This document shows positions 14,262 through 21,494 of a DNA stretch of 21,494 nt, in pieces (the first letter of the stretch is position 1; each line of letters begins with the position of its first letter). The position numbers and the translations under genes were made by a program. Below the pieces are notes generated by a model, which had not been told where the DNA came from, ran no database searches, and saw only the letters and a list, made by a program, of their open reading frames with translations. Source of the DNA: Anaerolineaceae bacterium (lineage in GTDB: Bacteria > Chloroflexota > Anaerolineae > Anaerolineales > Villigracilaceae). Location: NCBI GenBank assembly GCA_009885445.1, contig VFKQ01000196.1, positions 1-21,494 of the forward strand. The letters run 5' to 3'.

Positions 14262-17195
14262 ATGAGAAAGTTTTTTAGTATAGTTGTTCTGGGGGCGCTC
14301 GTTTTATCGTTATTTTCCCTGGGCTTAAATGTGGCGCGGGCCGATTCCACTGCTGTAACGTTCGCGGTCATCGGCGACTATGGCGTGAATAACGGACCCG
14401 AAGCGGCGGTTGCGAACATGGTTGCCAGCTGGACTCCGGACTTTGTGATCACAACGGGGGATAATTATTATGTCGAAGTCGCCGGAACGGGTTCTCAAAA
14501 ATACGATATCTCCACCGGCAAATATTATTGCGCTTTTCTGAAAGATGTTACAACCACGGGCGCCTTTTGTCCGCAGGGCACGGCGGCCACCAATCGATTC
14601 TTCCCAGCCGTGGGAGACCATGATTATCTCGATGGCGGAACAACGGACAATCTGCCCACCACCTACGCCGATTATTTTAATTTACCGGGCGTCGGTTTCA
14701 GCAGTTCATCGAACAATGAACGCTATTACGATTATGTTCAGGGGCCAGTGCATTTCTTTGTTGTCAACAGCAATGGCGGGGTCGGGCAGGAACCGGACGG
14801 CGTTACGAGCACATCCATTCAAGGGGAATGGCTGAGGACGCAATTGCAAGCATCCATTTCCACCTGGAACATTGTCTATTTCAGCGAGCCGCCTTATTCA
14901 TCGGGAACTGTGCATGGTTCGCAAGCATACATGCAATGGCCTTTTGCACAATGGGGAGCGGACGCTGTCTTCTCGGGAGATGACCACGTTTATGAGCGTA
15001 TCCTTCGCGATGGGATTGTCTACTTTGTTAATGGTATGGGCGGGCAGGGGCTGTATCCTTTTGGGACGCCGGTCGAAGGAAGCGCCTTCCGCTATAACAC
15101 AACCCATGGCGCACAGCGCGTGATCATCTCTGATACATCCATGACGCTTGAATTTTATTCAGTGGACAATGGCGGCACGCTCCGCGATAGTTACACCATC
15201 TACGCACCCGGCGTCCCCACGCCCACCGCCGGCACAGCCCAGCCCGGAAATATTAATTTGCAGGTCAGTTCATCCACCGATGACGCAGAAATGGACGTCA
15301 GTGATGGAAGCATGTATTTGTACAACAGCGACCTGGAAATGATCAATGATCCCGGACTGCAACGTGTGCAAAAGGTGGGCTTGCGTTTCTTAAATGTTTC
15401 CATCCCGCACGGCGCGTTGATTACCAATGCCTATATCGAGTTCGAAGTCATGAGCGCCAATTCAGAGGCTACATCGTTGACCGTACGAGCACAGGCGTCT
15501 GATAATGCGGTTACGTTTAAGAATATAGCCTATGACCTGACCTCGCGGCCACTGACGAGCGCCGTGGTCAGCTGGAATTCCATCCCTGCATGGACGGTCA
15601 TTGGCGCGAAACAGCAGACACCGAACCTGGCGGCTCTCGTGCAGGAAGTGGTAGATCGTCCCGGCTGGGTCGTTGGTAACAACATTGCATTCGTGATAGA
15701 TGGATTTGGGACGCGCACCGCCGCCTCATTCGATGGTGATGTCAGCGGCGCGCCTGTACTGCATGTGGAGTTTGATCCGCCTCCTACTCCCACTCCTACT
15801 GCCACCTTCACTCCCTCACCAACCGCTATGCCAACGCTCCCCGCCAATACCACTGGTTGGCTAAGTCCGTCTGCGCAAGCGGGGACCACCTCCGGCGACG
15901 GAAATGGTTACGAGGTGAGCGCAACGAACGTCTTCGCCGACGATAGTGTCTTTGCCGCCGATATGAATAGCGGCACCACCACGTCCACAAGTTGTAGCGA
16001 CGCAGGAAAAGATCGCCACAAATTTTATAACTATGGCCTCTCCGCGCCAGCGGGCGCAACAATCTTCGGTATCGAAGTTCGGTTGGATGCCAGGACCGAC
16101 TCTACCGTTGGAACACCAAAGCTGTGCACCTCGCTCTCCTGGGATAAAGGCGTATCCTGGACAGCCTGGAAATCCACATCCACGATTACAACGAATGAAG
16201 CCACTTACATACTCGGCGGTCCAGCGGATGTGTGGGGCCATGCATGGACCACGGCTGAACTGGGTAATTCCACCTTTCAGTTGCGTGTCGTTGACGTCTC
16301 CAGCGATATCACGCGCGACTTCTCCCTCGACTGGGTCGGCGTCAAAGTAACCTTTAATCCTCCCTACACGCCCACCGCAAACATCACAAATACTCCCTTG
16401 TTGCCCACTGCGACTCCAACCGAGACGAGCACTCCTCTCCCGCCCTCGGCTACCTCTTCGCCTACAGAAACCTATACGCCCGGCCCTCCCACTTTTACAC
16501 CAACCATCACCGATACGCCGCTCCCAGCAACAGATACATCCACGCCGACAGAAACTCATACTCCTCTGCCTCCAACTGATACGGCCACACCCACGCTTAC
16601 TTTCACGCCTCTGCCTCCGACGACTGCCACCTACACTCCGACGCCCACCTCGACGCTCACTCCTCAGGTCAGCACAACTGGCTGGCGGAGTCCAGTTAAA
16701 CAAGTCAAGGCAAAGACCAACGCCGGTGATAACAATGGCTTCGAGCTCAATCCCGTTGATGCATTCAGCGTTGATGGTCTGTTCGCGGGCGACATCGACA
16801 GCGGGACAACGACTTCCACTAATTGCAGTGATATCGGCAAAGACAAACATAGATACTCCAACTACAACGTCTCAGTTCCAACAGGCGCGATCATCCTGGG
16901 AATCGAAGTCCGACTGGACACCAAAGCAGATTCGACCATTGGCACGCCCAAGATGTGTATCTCCCTCTCGAAGGATAACGGCTCCACGTGGACAAGTTGG
17001 AAAACGACTCCGCCGCTGACGACCACGGTTGGGTCTTATTTCCTTGGCAGTCCAAGCGACCTCTGGGGGCTAAGCTGGATAGTGAGTGATCTGTCTAATA
17101 GCCGTTTCCAGATTCGGATAGCGAATGTTTCCAGCGATCTTGCCAGCGATTTCTTTCTCGATTGGATCGCTGTCAATGTGACCTATCAACAATGA
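14262..17195 (+). CDS. Secreted calcineurin-like metallophosphatase with DNRLRE-like domain and duplicated C-terminal domain
   Basis: This 977-residue protein has a signal peptide of about 27 residues (cleavage after ARA). The phosphatase domain spans about 32-315 with metal-site motifs VIGDYG (37-41), TTGDN (65-68), VGDHD (117-121, in place of GNHD) and FSGDDHVYER (237-246), as in acid phosphatase/phosphodiesterase relatives. Residues 330-504 look like a DNRLRE/CBM96-type beta-sandwich. A Thr/Pro linker (505-528) leads to a domain at 530-698, a long Thr/Pro linker (700-803), and a second copy at 805-976. Each copy has the pattern TGW-SP, SGTTTST-CSD-GKD-H, IEVRLD, GTPK-C-SLS and DF-LDW; the two cysteines (578/622 and 855/899) may form a disulfide. 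No membrane anchor or sorting signal is seen. The substrate is unknown. The gene looks less rich in GCGC runs than its neighbours. Confidence 0.85.
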   Translation: MRKFFSIVVLGALVLSLFSLGLNVARADSTAVTFAVIGDYGVNNGPEAAVANMVASWTPDFVITTGDNYYVEVAGTGSQKYDISTGKYYCAFLKDVTTTGAFCPQGTAATNRFFPAVGDHDYLDGGTTDNLPTTYADYFNLPGVGFSSSSNNERYYDYVQGPVHFFVVNSNGGVGQEPDGVTSTSIQGEWLRTQLQASISTWNIVYFSEPPYSSGTVHGSQAYMQWPFAQWGADAVFSGDDHVYERILRDGIVYFVNGMGGQGLYPFGTPVEGSAFRYNTTHGAQRVIISDTSMTLEFYSVDNGGTLRDSYTIYAPGVPTPTAGTAQPGNINLQVSSSTDDAEMDVSDGSMYLYNSDLEMINDPGLQRVQKVGLRFLNVSIPHGALITNAYIEFEVMSANSEATSLTVRAQASDNAVTFKNIAYDLTSRPLTSAVVSWNSIPAWTVIGAKQQTPNLAALVQEVVDRPGWVVGNNIAFVIDGFGTRTAASFDGDVSGAPVLHVEFDPPPTPTPTATFTPSPTAMPTLPANTTGWLSPSAQAGTTSGDGNGYEVSATNVFADDSVFAADMNSGTTTSTSCSDAGKDRHKFYNYGLSAPAGATIFGIEVRLDARTDSTVGTPKLCTSLSWDKGVSWTAWKSTSTITTNEATYILGGPADVWGHAWTTAELGNSTFQLRVVDVSSDITRDFSLDWVGVKVTFNPPYTPTANITNTPLLPTATPTETSTPLPPSATSSPTETYTPGPPTFTPTITDTPLPATDTSTPTETHTPLPPTDTATPTLTFTPLPPTTATYTPTPTSTLTPQVSTTGWRSPVKQVKAKTNAGDNNGFELNPVDAFSVDGLFAGDIDSGTTTSTNCSDIGKDKHRYSNYNVSVPTGAIILGIEVRLDTKADSTIGTPKMCISLSKDNGSTWTSWKTTPPLTTTVGSYFLGSPSDLWGLSWIVSDLSNSRFQIRIANVSSDLASDFFLDWIAVNVTYQQ

Positions 17196-17202
17196 GGCAT
17201 CC

Positions 17203-17643
17203 ATGACCATTTTCACCAAACCTTCCGACTCTGAGTTACGCCAGCGCCTGACCGCCGAGCAATACCAGGTGACCCAGCACGAGGGCACCGAGCCGCCATT
17301 CCGCAATGAATATTGGGACAATAAACATCCCGGAATCTACGTGGACATTGTTTCCGGCGAACCCTTGTTCAGCTCGCTGGATAAATACGACTCGGGCACT
17401 GGCTGGCCCAGCTTCACCCGCCCGCTGGAGCCGGAAAACGTCAGCGAGAAAACGGACGGCTCGCTTTTCTTCGCCCGCACCGAGGTCCGCTCGAAGCGGG
17501 CGGACTCACATTTGGGCCACGTCTTCACTGACGGTCCGCGGCCAACTGGTCTGCGCTACTGCATGAACTCTGCTTCGATGCGCTTTATCCCCGCGCAGAA
17601 CCTTGAAGCGGAGGGTTACGGTCAATATCTCTCGCTTTTCTAA
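17203..17643 (+). CDS. msrB: Peptide-methionine (R)-S-oxide reductase MsrB
   Basis: This 146-residue protein is a normal single-domain MsrB, which reduces R-methionine sulfoxide in proteins, probably in the cytoplasm since it has no signal. It shows GIYVDIVSGEPLFSS, DSGTGWPSF (63-71), SHLGHVFTDGP and the catalytic RYCMNSASMRFIP with C120. C120 is the only cysteine in the protein. The zinc-binding CxxC pairs are absent, and the position that holds the resolving Cys in many relatives (SGCGW) is Thr, so regeneration must use an external thiol. The ATG lies 7 nt after the phosphatase stop, with GAGG before it. Selenocysteine forms of this family exist, but this one uses Cys. Confidence 0.93.
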   Translation: MTIFTKPSDSELRQRLTAEQYQVTQHEGTEPPFRNEYWDNKHPGIYVDIVSGEPLFSSLDKYDSGTGWPSFTRPLEPENVSEKTDGSLFFARTEVRSKRADSHLGHVFTDGPRPTGLRYCMNSASMRFIPAQNLEAEGYGQYLSLF

Positions 17644-17690
17644 AAAGATGCCTCGAAGAAGAAATGAAATTCCGACTCGACAGTCAACAG

Positions 17691-17699
17691 TGCTATACT
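17691..17699 (+). promoter_or_regulatory. Extended -10 promoter of the small Lys-rich gene
   Basis: TGCTATACT fits TGn plus TATACT, nearly identical to TGCTATAAT at 8794-8802. No good -35 is seen at 17 nt. The predicted leader is about 60 nt and holds the hairpin at 17713-17735. Confidence 0.5.
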
Positions 17700-17712
17700 C
17701 AACTCATTGAAC

Positions 17713-17735
17713 AGTCCACCGTTAAACGGCGGACT
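17713..17735 (+). repeat. Hairpin in the leader of the small Lys-rich gene
   Basis: A 10-bp stem with one mismatch (17713-17722 with 17726-17735) and a 3-nt loop ends 18 nt before AAGGAG. No T-run follows, so it is more likely a leader structure than the msrB terminator. Confidence 0.5.
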
Positions 17736-17767
17736 CCCCACAGTGAATTCAAAAAGGAGTAAACATC

Positions 17768-17896
17768 ATGGGCGACTCAGGTAAAAAAGACAAAGGCAAT
17801 CGCGAAGATAAGAAAAAGGCCAAGCTCAATCCGAAAGAAAAGAAAAAGGCCAAGCAGGAAAAAAAGAAGGCCAGCAAGGGCATTCTCAACTCCTAA
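17768..17896 (+). CDS. Lysine-rich 42-residue small protein
   Basis: The short ORF MGDSGKKDKGNREDKKK... ends in SKGILNS. About two fifths of its residues are Lys, in KKK and EKKKAK blocks that repeat (KKAKLNPKEKKKAKQEKKKA), with no aromatic residue or cysteine. A strong AAGGAG lies 8 nt before the ATG, and an extended -10 lies about 70 nt upstream, so it is very probably translated. It has no signal or membrane helix. The charge suggests contact with nucleic acid or ribosomes, but this is inference. I recall similar tiny Lys-rich proteins as uncharacterised ORFs in other bacteria; function unknown. Confidence 0.75.
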   Translation: MGDSGKKDKGNREDKKKAKLNPKEKKKAKQEKKKASKGILNS

Positions 17897-17916
17897 GTTA
17901 ACTCGCACGTATCAAC

Positions 17917-17971
17917 GACGCAGAATCACACGGAGCGCAATTTTGCTGATTGCGCGCTGAGGCTCTGCGTC
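17917..17971. repeat. Nested palindrome after the small Lys-rich gene
   Basis: Outer 8-bp arms (17917-17924 with 17964-17971) enclose an inner 7-bp stem (17935-17941 with 17949-17955) with a 7-nt loop. The following plus-strand sequence is AT-rich (AAATTTATTTTA) but not a clean T-run. It could act as a weak terminator for the small gene. Confidence 0.5.
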
Positions 17972-18021
17972 AAATTTATTTTATGCACCCTTGCCATCCT
18001 TCGTTGTAAAAAAGACTTTCC

Positions 18022-18690
18022 ATGTGCGGACGCTTCACCCTCAGCGTTGACCCCGCCGAACTGGACCGCGCCTTTAGCGGGTTCAGCTTCCCCGAGCAAT
18101 TCTCTCCCCGTTTCAACATCGCCCCCACCCAGCCCATCCTCGGCATCCCCAATGACGGACAAAACAAAGCGGACTTCTTCGTCTGGGGACTGATTCCTTC
18201 ATGGGCCAAAGACCCATCCATCGGCTCAAAATTAATTAACGCGCGCGCCGAAACGCTGGCCGAAAAACCGTCCTTTCGCGGGGGCTTCAAATACAAACGT
18301 TGTCTGATTCTCACTGACGGTTTTTACGAGTGGAAAACCATCCCAGGCTCCAAAACAAAAATCCCCCATTACATCTTTCTCAAGAATCATCAACCCTTCG
18401 CCTTCGCTGGCCTATGGGACGAATGGCACGCGCCCGATGGCGGCTCCGTCCGCTCGGCCACGATCATCACCACCGAACCCAACGAATTGATGGCGACTCT
18501 GCACAAGCGCATGCCCGTGATTCTGAATCCGCGCGACTACGCCCAATGGCTCAACCCCGCGCCTCAGACTCCCGATAAGCTGGTCGGCCTGCTCAAGCCC
18601 TTCCCCGCTGACGAGATGTCGGCCTACGCCGTCAACACCTACGTCAACAACCCCGCCAACGATCGCGCCGAACTTGTTGTGCCCGCATAA
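18022..18690 (+). CDS. yedK: SRAP domain protein (YedK/HMCES type)
   Basis: This 222-residue protein is a complete SOS-response-associated peptidase family member. It starts MCGRFTL, so Cys2 becomes the N-terminal catalytic residue after Met removal. Other active-site residues are N73 (INARAE), E103 (DGFYEWK) and H161 before RMPVIL. WGLIPSWA, NIAPTQP and FAGLWDEW are further family hallmarks. E. coli YedK and human HMCES form a covalent thiazolidine link with abasic sites in single-stranded DNA and shield them from breakage. The protein is cytoplasmic. Its Shine-Dalgarno is weak; a LexA-type operator was not evident upstream. It lies between two repeat-bearing spacers and seems to be transcribed alone. 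Confidence 0.93.
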   Translation: MCGRFTLSVDPAELDRAFSGFSFPEQFSPRFNIAPTQPILGIPNDGQNKADFFVWGLIPSWAKDPSIGSKLINARAETLAEKPSFRGGFKYKRCLILTDGFYEWKTIPGSKTKIPHYIFLKNHQPFAFAGLWDEWHAPDGGSVRSATIITTEPNELMATLHKRMPVILNPRDYAQWLNPAPQTPDKLVGLLKPFPADEMSAYAVNTYVNNPANDRAELVVPA

Positions 18691-18747
18691 TTCCCCAATT
18701 CTCATTTTACTAAACAAGCGGTTTTCAGCATCCAACACCTGCGGACT

Positions 18748-18834
18748 ATTCTCTATTCACAATTCTCCAATCTCTAATCATCTATTCTCTCTTCTCTACT
18801 CTACTCTATTCTCTACTCTATTCTCTACTCTATT
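18748..18834. repeat. Pyrimidine-rich short-period repeat tract
   Basis: A CT-rich run made of ATTCTCC/AATCTCT-type units changes into 12-bp units of TCTCTACTCTAT, with at least two exact copies in a row and variants before them. It lies between the SRAP gene and the promoter of the peptidase gene. No gene is present in 18691-18912. Confidence 0.7.
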
Positions 18835-18866
18835 GCCCCTTCCTTAACCCCACCTAAGCATTCGGC

Positions 18867-18895
18867 TTGACTGTCCATTTTGCGTTTGATATGAT
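18867..18895 (+). promoter_or_regulatory. Sigma-70-type promoter of the LysM/M23 peptidase gene
   Basis: TTGACT at 18867-18872, a 17-nt spacer and TATGAT at 18890-18895. The start site would be near 18902, so the leader is about 11 nt and holds AAGGA before the ATG at 18913. This is the best promoter match in the window. Confidence 0.7.
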
Positions 18896-18912
18896 GACTA
18901 AAGGAAAACAAA

Positions 18913-20124
18913 ATGGATTCTCAACCCTTTAACGAAGATAATCTCCAACCCGAAAACGAACAGCCCAAACCGAGCCTTGAGGCCCCAACGCGACGTGCGC
19001 GGCGCAACCCACTGGCAAACGTGGTCAACGCCTTGCTGGGCTTGGGCCTCGGCGAGTCAATGCTCAGGGTGGGCACAACCCTGCTCACCATCATGCTCGT
19101 GGCGGCCGCGGTATGGCTGATGAGTCAATTCGACGCCGCCGCGCTGGCCGGGCTGAGGTCCCTGCCCGCACTGGCGGCGGGTCCCACCCCCACCGTCTTC
19201 GTGGACCCGGGCCTGATTCCACCTCCGCTTGATTTAACTATCCCGGGCGTGAATCGCCTGGCCGAGCCGCACACGAATATCCCCTCAAGGCCGCGCCAGG
19301 AAATTGAGCTTTACACCGTCGTCGAAGGCGACTCACTTTTTGGCATTGCAGAAAAATTTGGCCTGAAACCTGAAACGATTTTATGGGGCAACTACACCAT
19401 ATTTGCAGATGACCCGCACTCGCTAAGCCCGGGTCAGCAAATCAACATTCTTCCAGTTAATGGGGTTTATTACCAGTGGGTCGGCGGCACTTCGTTTGAA
19501 GCCTGGTCCGCATTCTTCGGCGTCACCGCGCAAGACATCATTGATTATCCGGGCAATCACATCAACGTGGACACCGTCGGTGATTATGCCAACCCCAACA
19601 TTGCAGTGGGCACATGGCTGATCATCCCGGGCGGCTCACGTCAGCTGATTGTGTGGAGCGCGCCATTGGGTTTAACGCGCGACAATGCCGCCATCGCCAG
19701 CGAAATGGGACCCGGCGCGTGCGGCACCATTTCGGGCGGCGTGGTGGGCTATGGCACTTTCGTCTGGCCGGCTAACAAACATTTTCTTTCGGGCTACGAT
19801 TATCAGCCGCCCATTCACTGGGGCATTGACATTGCCGGCAGTGTTGGCGAGGGCGTGTACGCCTCAGATGCAGGCGTGGTTGTTTATGCGGGCAACAACA
19901 GTTATGGTTATGGCAACATGATCATGATTGACCACGGCACAGGCTTCCAAACACTTTACGCGCACTTGAATGAAATCTATGTCGGTTGCGGACAAAGCGT
20001 TGGACAGGGCGATTCGATTGGCGCCATCGGCTCCACCGGAAAATCATCCGGCGCGCACCTGCACTTCGAGATTCGCACCACCACGTATTTCGTCAACCCG
20101 TGGGATTATCTGCCCCCGCCGTAA
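18913..20124 (+). CDS. Membrane-anchored LysM/M23 peptidoglycan endopeptidase
   Basis: This 403-residue protein has a cytoplasmic, charged N-terminus (1-50), one membrane helix (about 53-71) and a Pro-rich outer linker. A LysM domain follows at 133-182 (YTVVEGDSLFGIAEKFGL, then PGQQINILP), and a second, weaker LysM-like unit at about 190-239 (ending GTWLIIPGG). The C-terminal M23/LytM domain (282-400) has a complete zinc site and active site: HWGID (H302, D306), YAHL (H351) and HLHFE (H382, H384). It should bind peptidoglycan and cut its peptide cross-links outside the membrane, in growth, division or sporulation-like remodelling. A strong promoter of its own lies upstream and a terminator downstream, so it is probably monocistronic. 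Confidence 0.93.
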   Translation: MDSQPFNEDNLQPENEQPKPSLEAPTRRARRNPLANVVNALLGLGLGESMLRVGTTLLTIMLVAAAVWLMSQFDAAALAGLRSLPALAAGPTPTVFVDPGLIPPPLDLTIPGVNRLAEPHTNIPSRPRQEIELYTVVEGDSLFGIAEKFGLKPETILWGNYTIFADDPHSLSPGQQINILPVNGVYYQWVGGTSFEAWSAFFGVTAQDIIDYPGNHINVDTVGDYANPNIAVGTWLIIPGGSRQLIVWSAPLGLTRDNAAIASEMGPGACGTISGGVVGYGTFVWPANKHFLSGYDYQPPIHWGIDIAGSVGEGVYASDAGVVVYAGNNSYGYGNMIMIDHGTGFQTLYAHLNEIYVGCGQSVGQGDSIGAIGSTGKSSGAHLHFEIRTTTYFVNPWDYLPPP

Positions 20125-20144
20125 ATCCCCTCTGCATTACAAAA

Positions 20145-20248
20145 TCACCTTACGTATTTAGCCACAGAGCGCACAGAGATTTATGAGTTTTCTTCTTAAG
20201 GCTTTCTCTGTGGACTCTGTGGCAAAGAAGTGAATTTACGTAAGGTGA
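20145..20248. repeat. Large nested inverted repeat
   Basis: Perfect 12-bp outer arms (20145-20156 with 20237-20248; tcaccttacgta / tacgtaaggtga) flank 19-nt inner arms (20161-20179 with 20205-20223) that pair except at the two central positions. The inner arms are CCACAGAG-type units. It lies just 20 nt beyond the peptidase stop and before a true terminator. Confidence 0.8.
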
Positions 20249-20259
20249 GTACAAGCAAC

Positions 20260-20290
20260 AAAAACCTCCGATGCGAACTCGGAGGTTTTT
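20260..20290. terminator. Bidirectional intrinsic terminator
   Basis: A 12-bp stem (20260-20271 with 20279-20290) and a 7-nt loop, with AAAAA on the left and TTTTT on the right, so a U-tract is produced on both strands. It separates the convergent peptidase and aminotransferase genes. Confidence 0.88.
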
Positions 20291-20291
20291 C

Positions 20292-20312
20292 TTTCATCTT
20301 TCATCTTTCTTT
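20292..20312. repeat. Heptamer units next to the aminotransferase stop
   Basis: TTTCATC TTTCATC TTTCTTT, the same unit as the array at 10277-10339, ends just before the aminotransferase stop at 20317-20319. Confidence 0.6.
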
Positions 20313-20316
20313 CGTC

Positions 20317-21494
20317 TTACTTCTTCCTCACCACCCCAAATTCCTTCTCAGCCAGCGTGATGGCTTCCTCGAAGATGGCCAAGCCATCATCCACTTCGGA
20401 AGTGGTAATCGAAAGCGGCGGGGCGATGCGGATGGTGCTCTTGCCGCAACCCAGCATTAACAGTCCGCGCTCGAAGGCCAGGTTAATCACGCGGTCTTCG
20501 AGTTTTTCGGCCGGCTCTTTGGTCTCGCGGTCCATCACAAATTCGACGCCGATCATCAGTCCCTTGCCGCGCACTTCGCCCATAGACGGGTGACGTCCCT
20601 GCAGTTCGGTCAGCGCGTCAATGGTGTATTGCCCAACTTCAGCCGCGTTGGTCATGTATTCTTTTTCGATCAATTCAATCGTGGCCAGCGCGGCGGCGCA
20701 CGAAATGGGATTGCCGCCGTACGTGTTGCCATGCGAGCCTTTTTCCCAGTCCATGATCTCGCGGCGCGCAATACATGCGCCGAGCGGCATGCCCGAAGCG
20801 ATGCCTTTGGCGGCAGTGATAATATCCGGCTCGACGCCGAAATGCTCGATGGCCCACCACTTGCCCGTGCGGCCCATGCCCGATTGCACTTCATCACAGA
20901 TCAACAAAATGTCGTACTTGTCGCACAGTTCGCGCAACGCAGGAAAGAATCCCGCTGGCGGGACGAGGTATCCGCCTTCGCCTTGAATCGTCTCGACGAG
21001 GATTCCGGCTAATTCCTCGGGGGGCAAAATGTGACCCAAAATCTGATCTTCAATATAGCGCACCACCGTCTCACCTTCATCTTCACCTTTGCGCCGTTCG
21101 AGCATTGGGCGATACGGGTTCGGGAAGGGCGCATGCACCACGCCATTCATCAGCGGATAAAAACCCTTGTGGTATTTTGGCTTGCTGGCCGTGAAAGTCA
21201 CCGCGCCCATCGTGCGTCCGTGGAACGCGCCAGTGAAGCCAATAAAATTACTGCGTCCAGTGTGATAACGCGCCAGTTTAATCGCCGTCTCCACAGCCTC
21301 GGTGCCCGAGTTGGTCATGAACGACACGCCGCTCTCGCCGAACGGAGAAATCTCGGCCAGCTTCTCAGCCAGCCGCACCCAGCCCTCGTGATAAAAATCG
21401 GACGAGATGTGAATAAATTTTTCAGCCTGTTGCTGAATGGCCTTCACAACTTTCGGGTGCGAGTGACCCGTGGATGCGACTGCAATGCCAGCCA
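20317..21494 (-). CDS. Class III PLP aminotransferase (acetylornithine/GABA aminotransferase family), 5' end missing
   Basis: The frame is open to the right edge, so the N-terminus is missing. A GTG at 21447 is in frame but is not the likely start, because the upstream codons encode AGIAVASTGHSHPKVV, a conserved part of the family. About 391 residues are visible. Landmarks are NSGTEAVETAIKLAR (PLP phosphate and substrate region), GAFHGRTMGA, ETIQGEGGY, ICDEVQSGMGRTGKWWA (the PLP-ring Asp) and TAAKGIASGMPLG with the Schiff-base Lys. GNPISCAAALATIE and the C-terminal IRIAPPL are also typical. Members move amino groups from omega-amines such as GABA, ornithine or N-acetylornithine to 2-oxoglutarate; related proteins in archaea act as ornithine aminotransferases or amino-acid racemases, so the substrate is open. 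No arg or gab neighbours are visible. Confidence 0.9.
   Translation of the reverse strand, partial: AGIAVASTGHSHPKVVKAIQQQAEKFIHISSDFYHEGWVRLAEKLAEISPFGESGVSFMTNSGTEAVETAIKLARYHTGRSNFIGFTGAFHGRTMGAVTFTASKPKYHKGFYPLMNGVVHAPFPNPYRPMLERRKGEDEGETVVRYIEDQILGHILPPEELAGILVETIQGEGGYLVPPAGFFPALRELCDKYDILLICDEVQSGMGRTGKWWAIEHFGVEPDIITAAKGIASGMPLGACIARREIMDWEKGSHGNTYGGNPISCAAALATIELIEKEYMTNAAEVGQYTIDALTELQGRHPSMGEVRGKGLMIGVEFVMDRETKEPAEKLEDRVINLAFERGLLMLGCGKSTIRIAPPLSITTSEVDDGLAIFEEAITLAEKEFGVVRKK

Noticed and set aside
15861..16850. 329-codon open frame on the minus strand
   Set aside because: It is opposite the secreted phosphatase's repeat domains and linkers; the Arg/Gly/Cys-rich translation has no domain pattern.
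17203..17643. MsrB as a selenoprotein, since selB is in the window
   Set aside because: The catalytic residue is encoded as Cys (C120) and there is no in-frame TGA.

Overview
This window looks like a contig from a moderately GC-rich bacterium, most likely an Anaerolineae-type member of the Chloroflexota. This is an inference from gene content and style, because there is no rRNA to confirm it. The signs are many small lipoproteins with Thr/Pro/Ser-rich linkers, a DUF3048 lipoprotein, a membrane protein with a double zinc ribbon, a divergent complex I-like membrane module, a LysM/M23 peptidase with an N-terminal membrane helix, and intergenic DNA full of short-period repeats and palindromes. 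I see no rRNA, tRNA, CRISPR array, insertion sequence or phage gene.

Layout. Positions 1-5178 are all on the minus strand. In transcription order they hold a DUF3048 lipoprotein, a zinc-ribbon membrane protein, a MenC-like enolase-superfamily enzyme, a CapA-like lipoprotein whose start overlaps the menC stop by 4 bp, and the 5' part of a second lipoprotein related to the CapA protein's N-terminal half. A compact divergent promoter region leads into three tightly packed plus-strand membrane genes (5244-8785) that resemble complex I/hydrogenase-4 antiporter subunits but lack expected lysines. Next come a coiled-coil protein (8977-10179) and full-length selB (10347-12215), which ends at a hairpin shared with a convergent lipoprotein gene (12313-12939). 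From 13184 to 20124 everything is on the plus strand: a small Cys-containing lipoprotein, a YdbC/PC4-type DNA-binding protein, a 977-residue secreted metallophosphatase with a duplicated C-terminal domain, a single-cysteine MsrB, a 42-residue lysine-rich protein, an SRAP (YedK-type) DNA-damage protein and a LysM-M23 peptidase. A strong bidirectional terminator separates the last gene from a class III aminotransferase that runs off the right edge on the minus strand.

How the genes fit together. Much of the content faces outward: at least four lipoproteins, one secreted phosphatase and one membrane-anchored peptidoglycan hydrolase. MsrB and SRAP are repair functions for oxidised protein and abasic DNA. 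SelB implies that the organism makes selenoproteins, but no other selenocysteine gene and no selenoprotein is visible here.

The two most interesting observations are (1) 7-bp-phased repeats that occur between genes and also in frame inside selB and the capA-like gene, and (2) the three-gene complex I-like membrane module that has no partner subunits nearby and has lost ion-path residues. I found no clearly new defence or mobile system.
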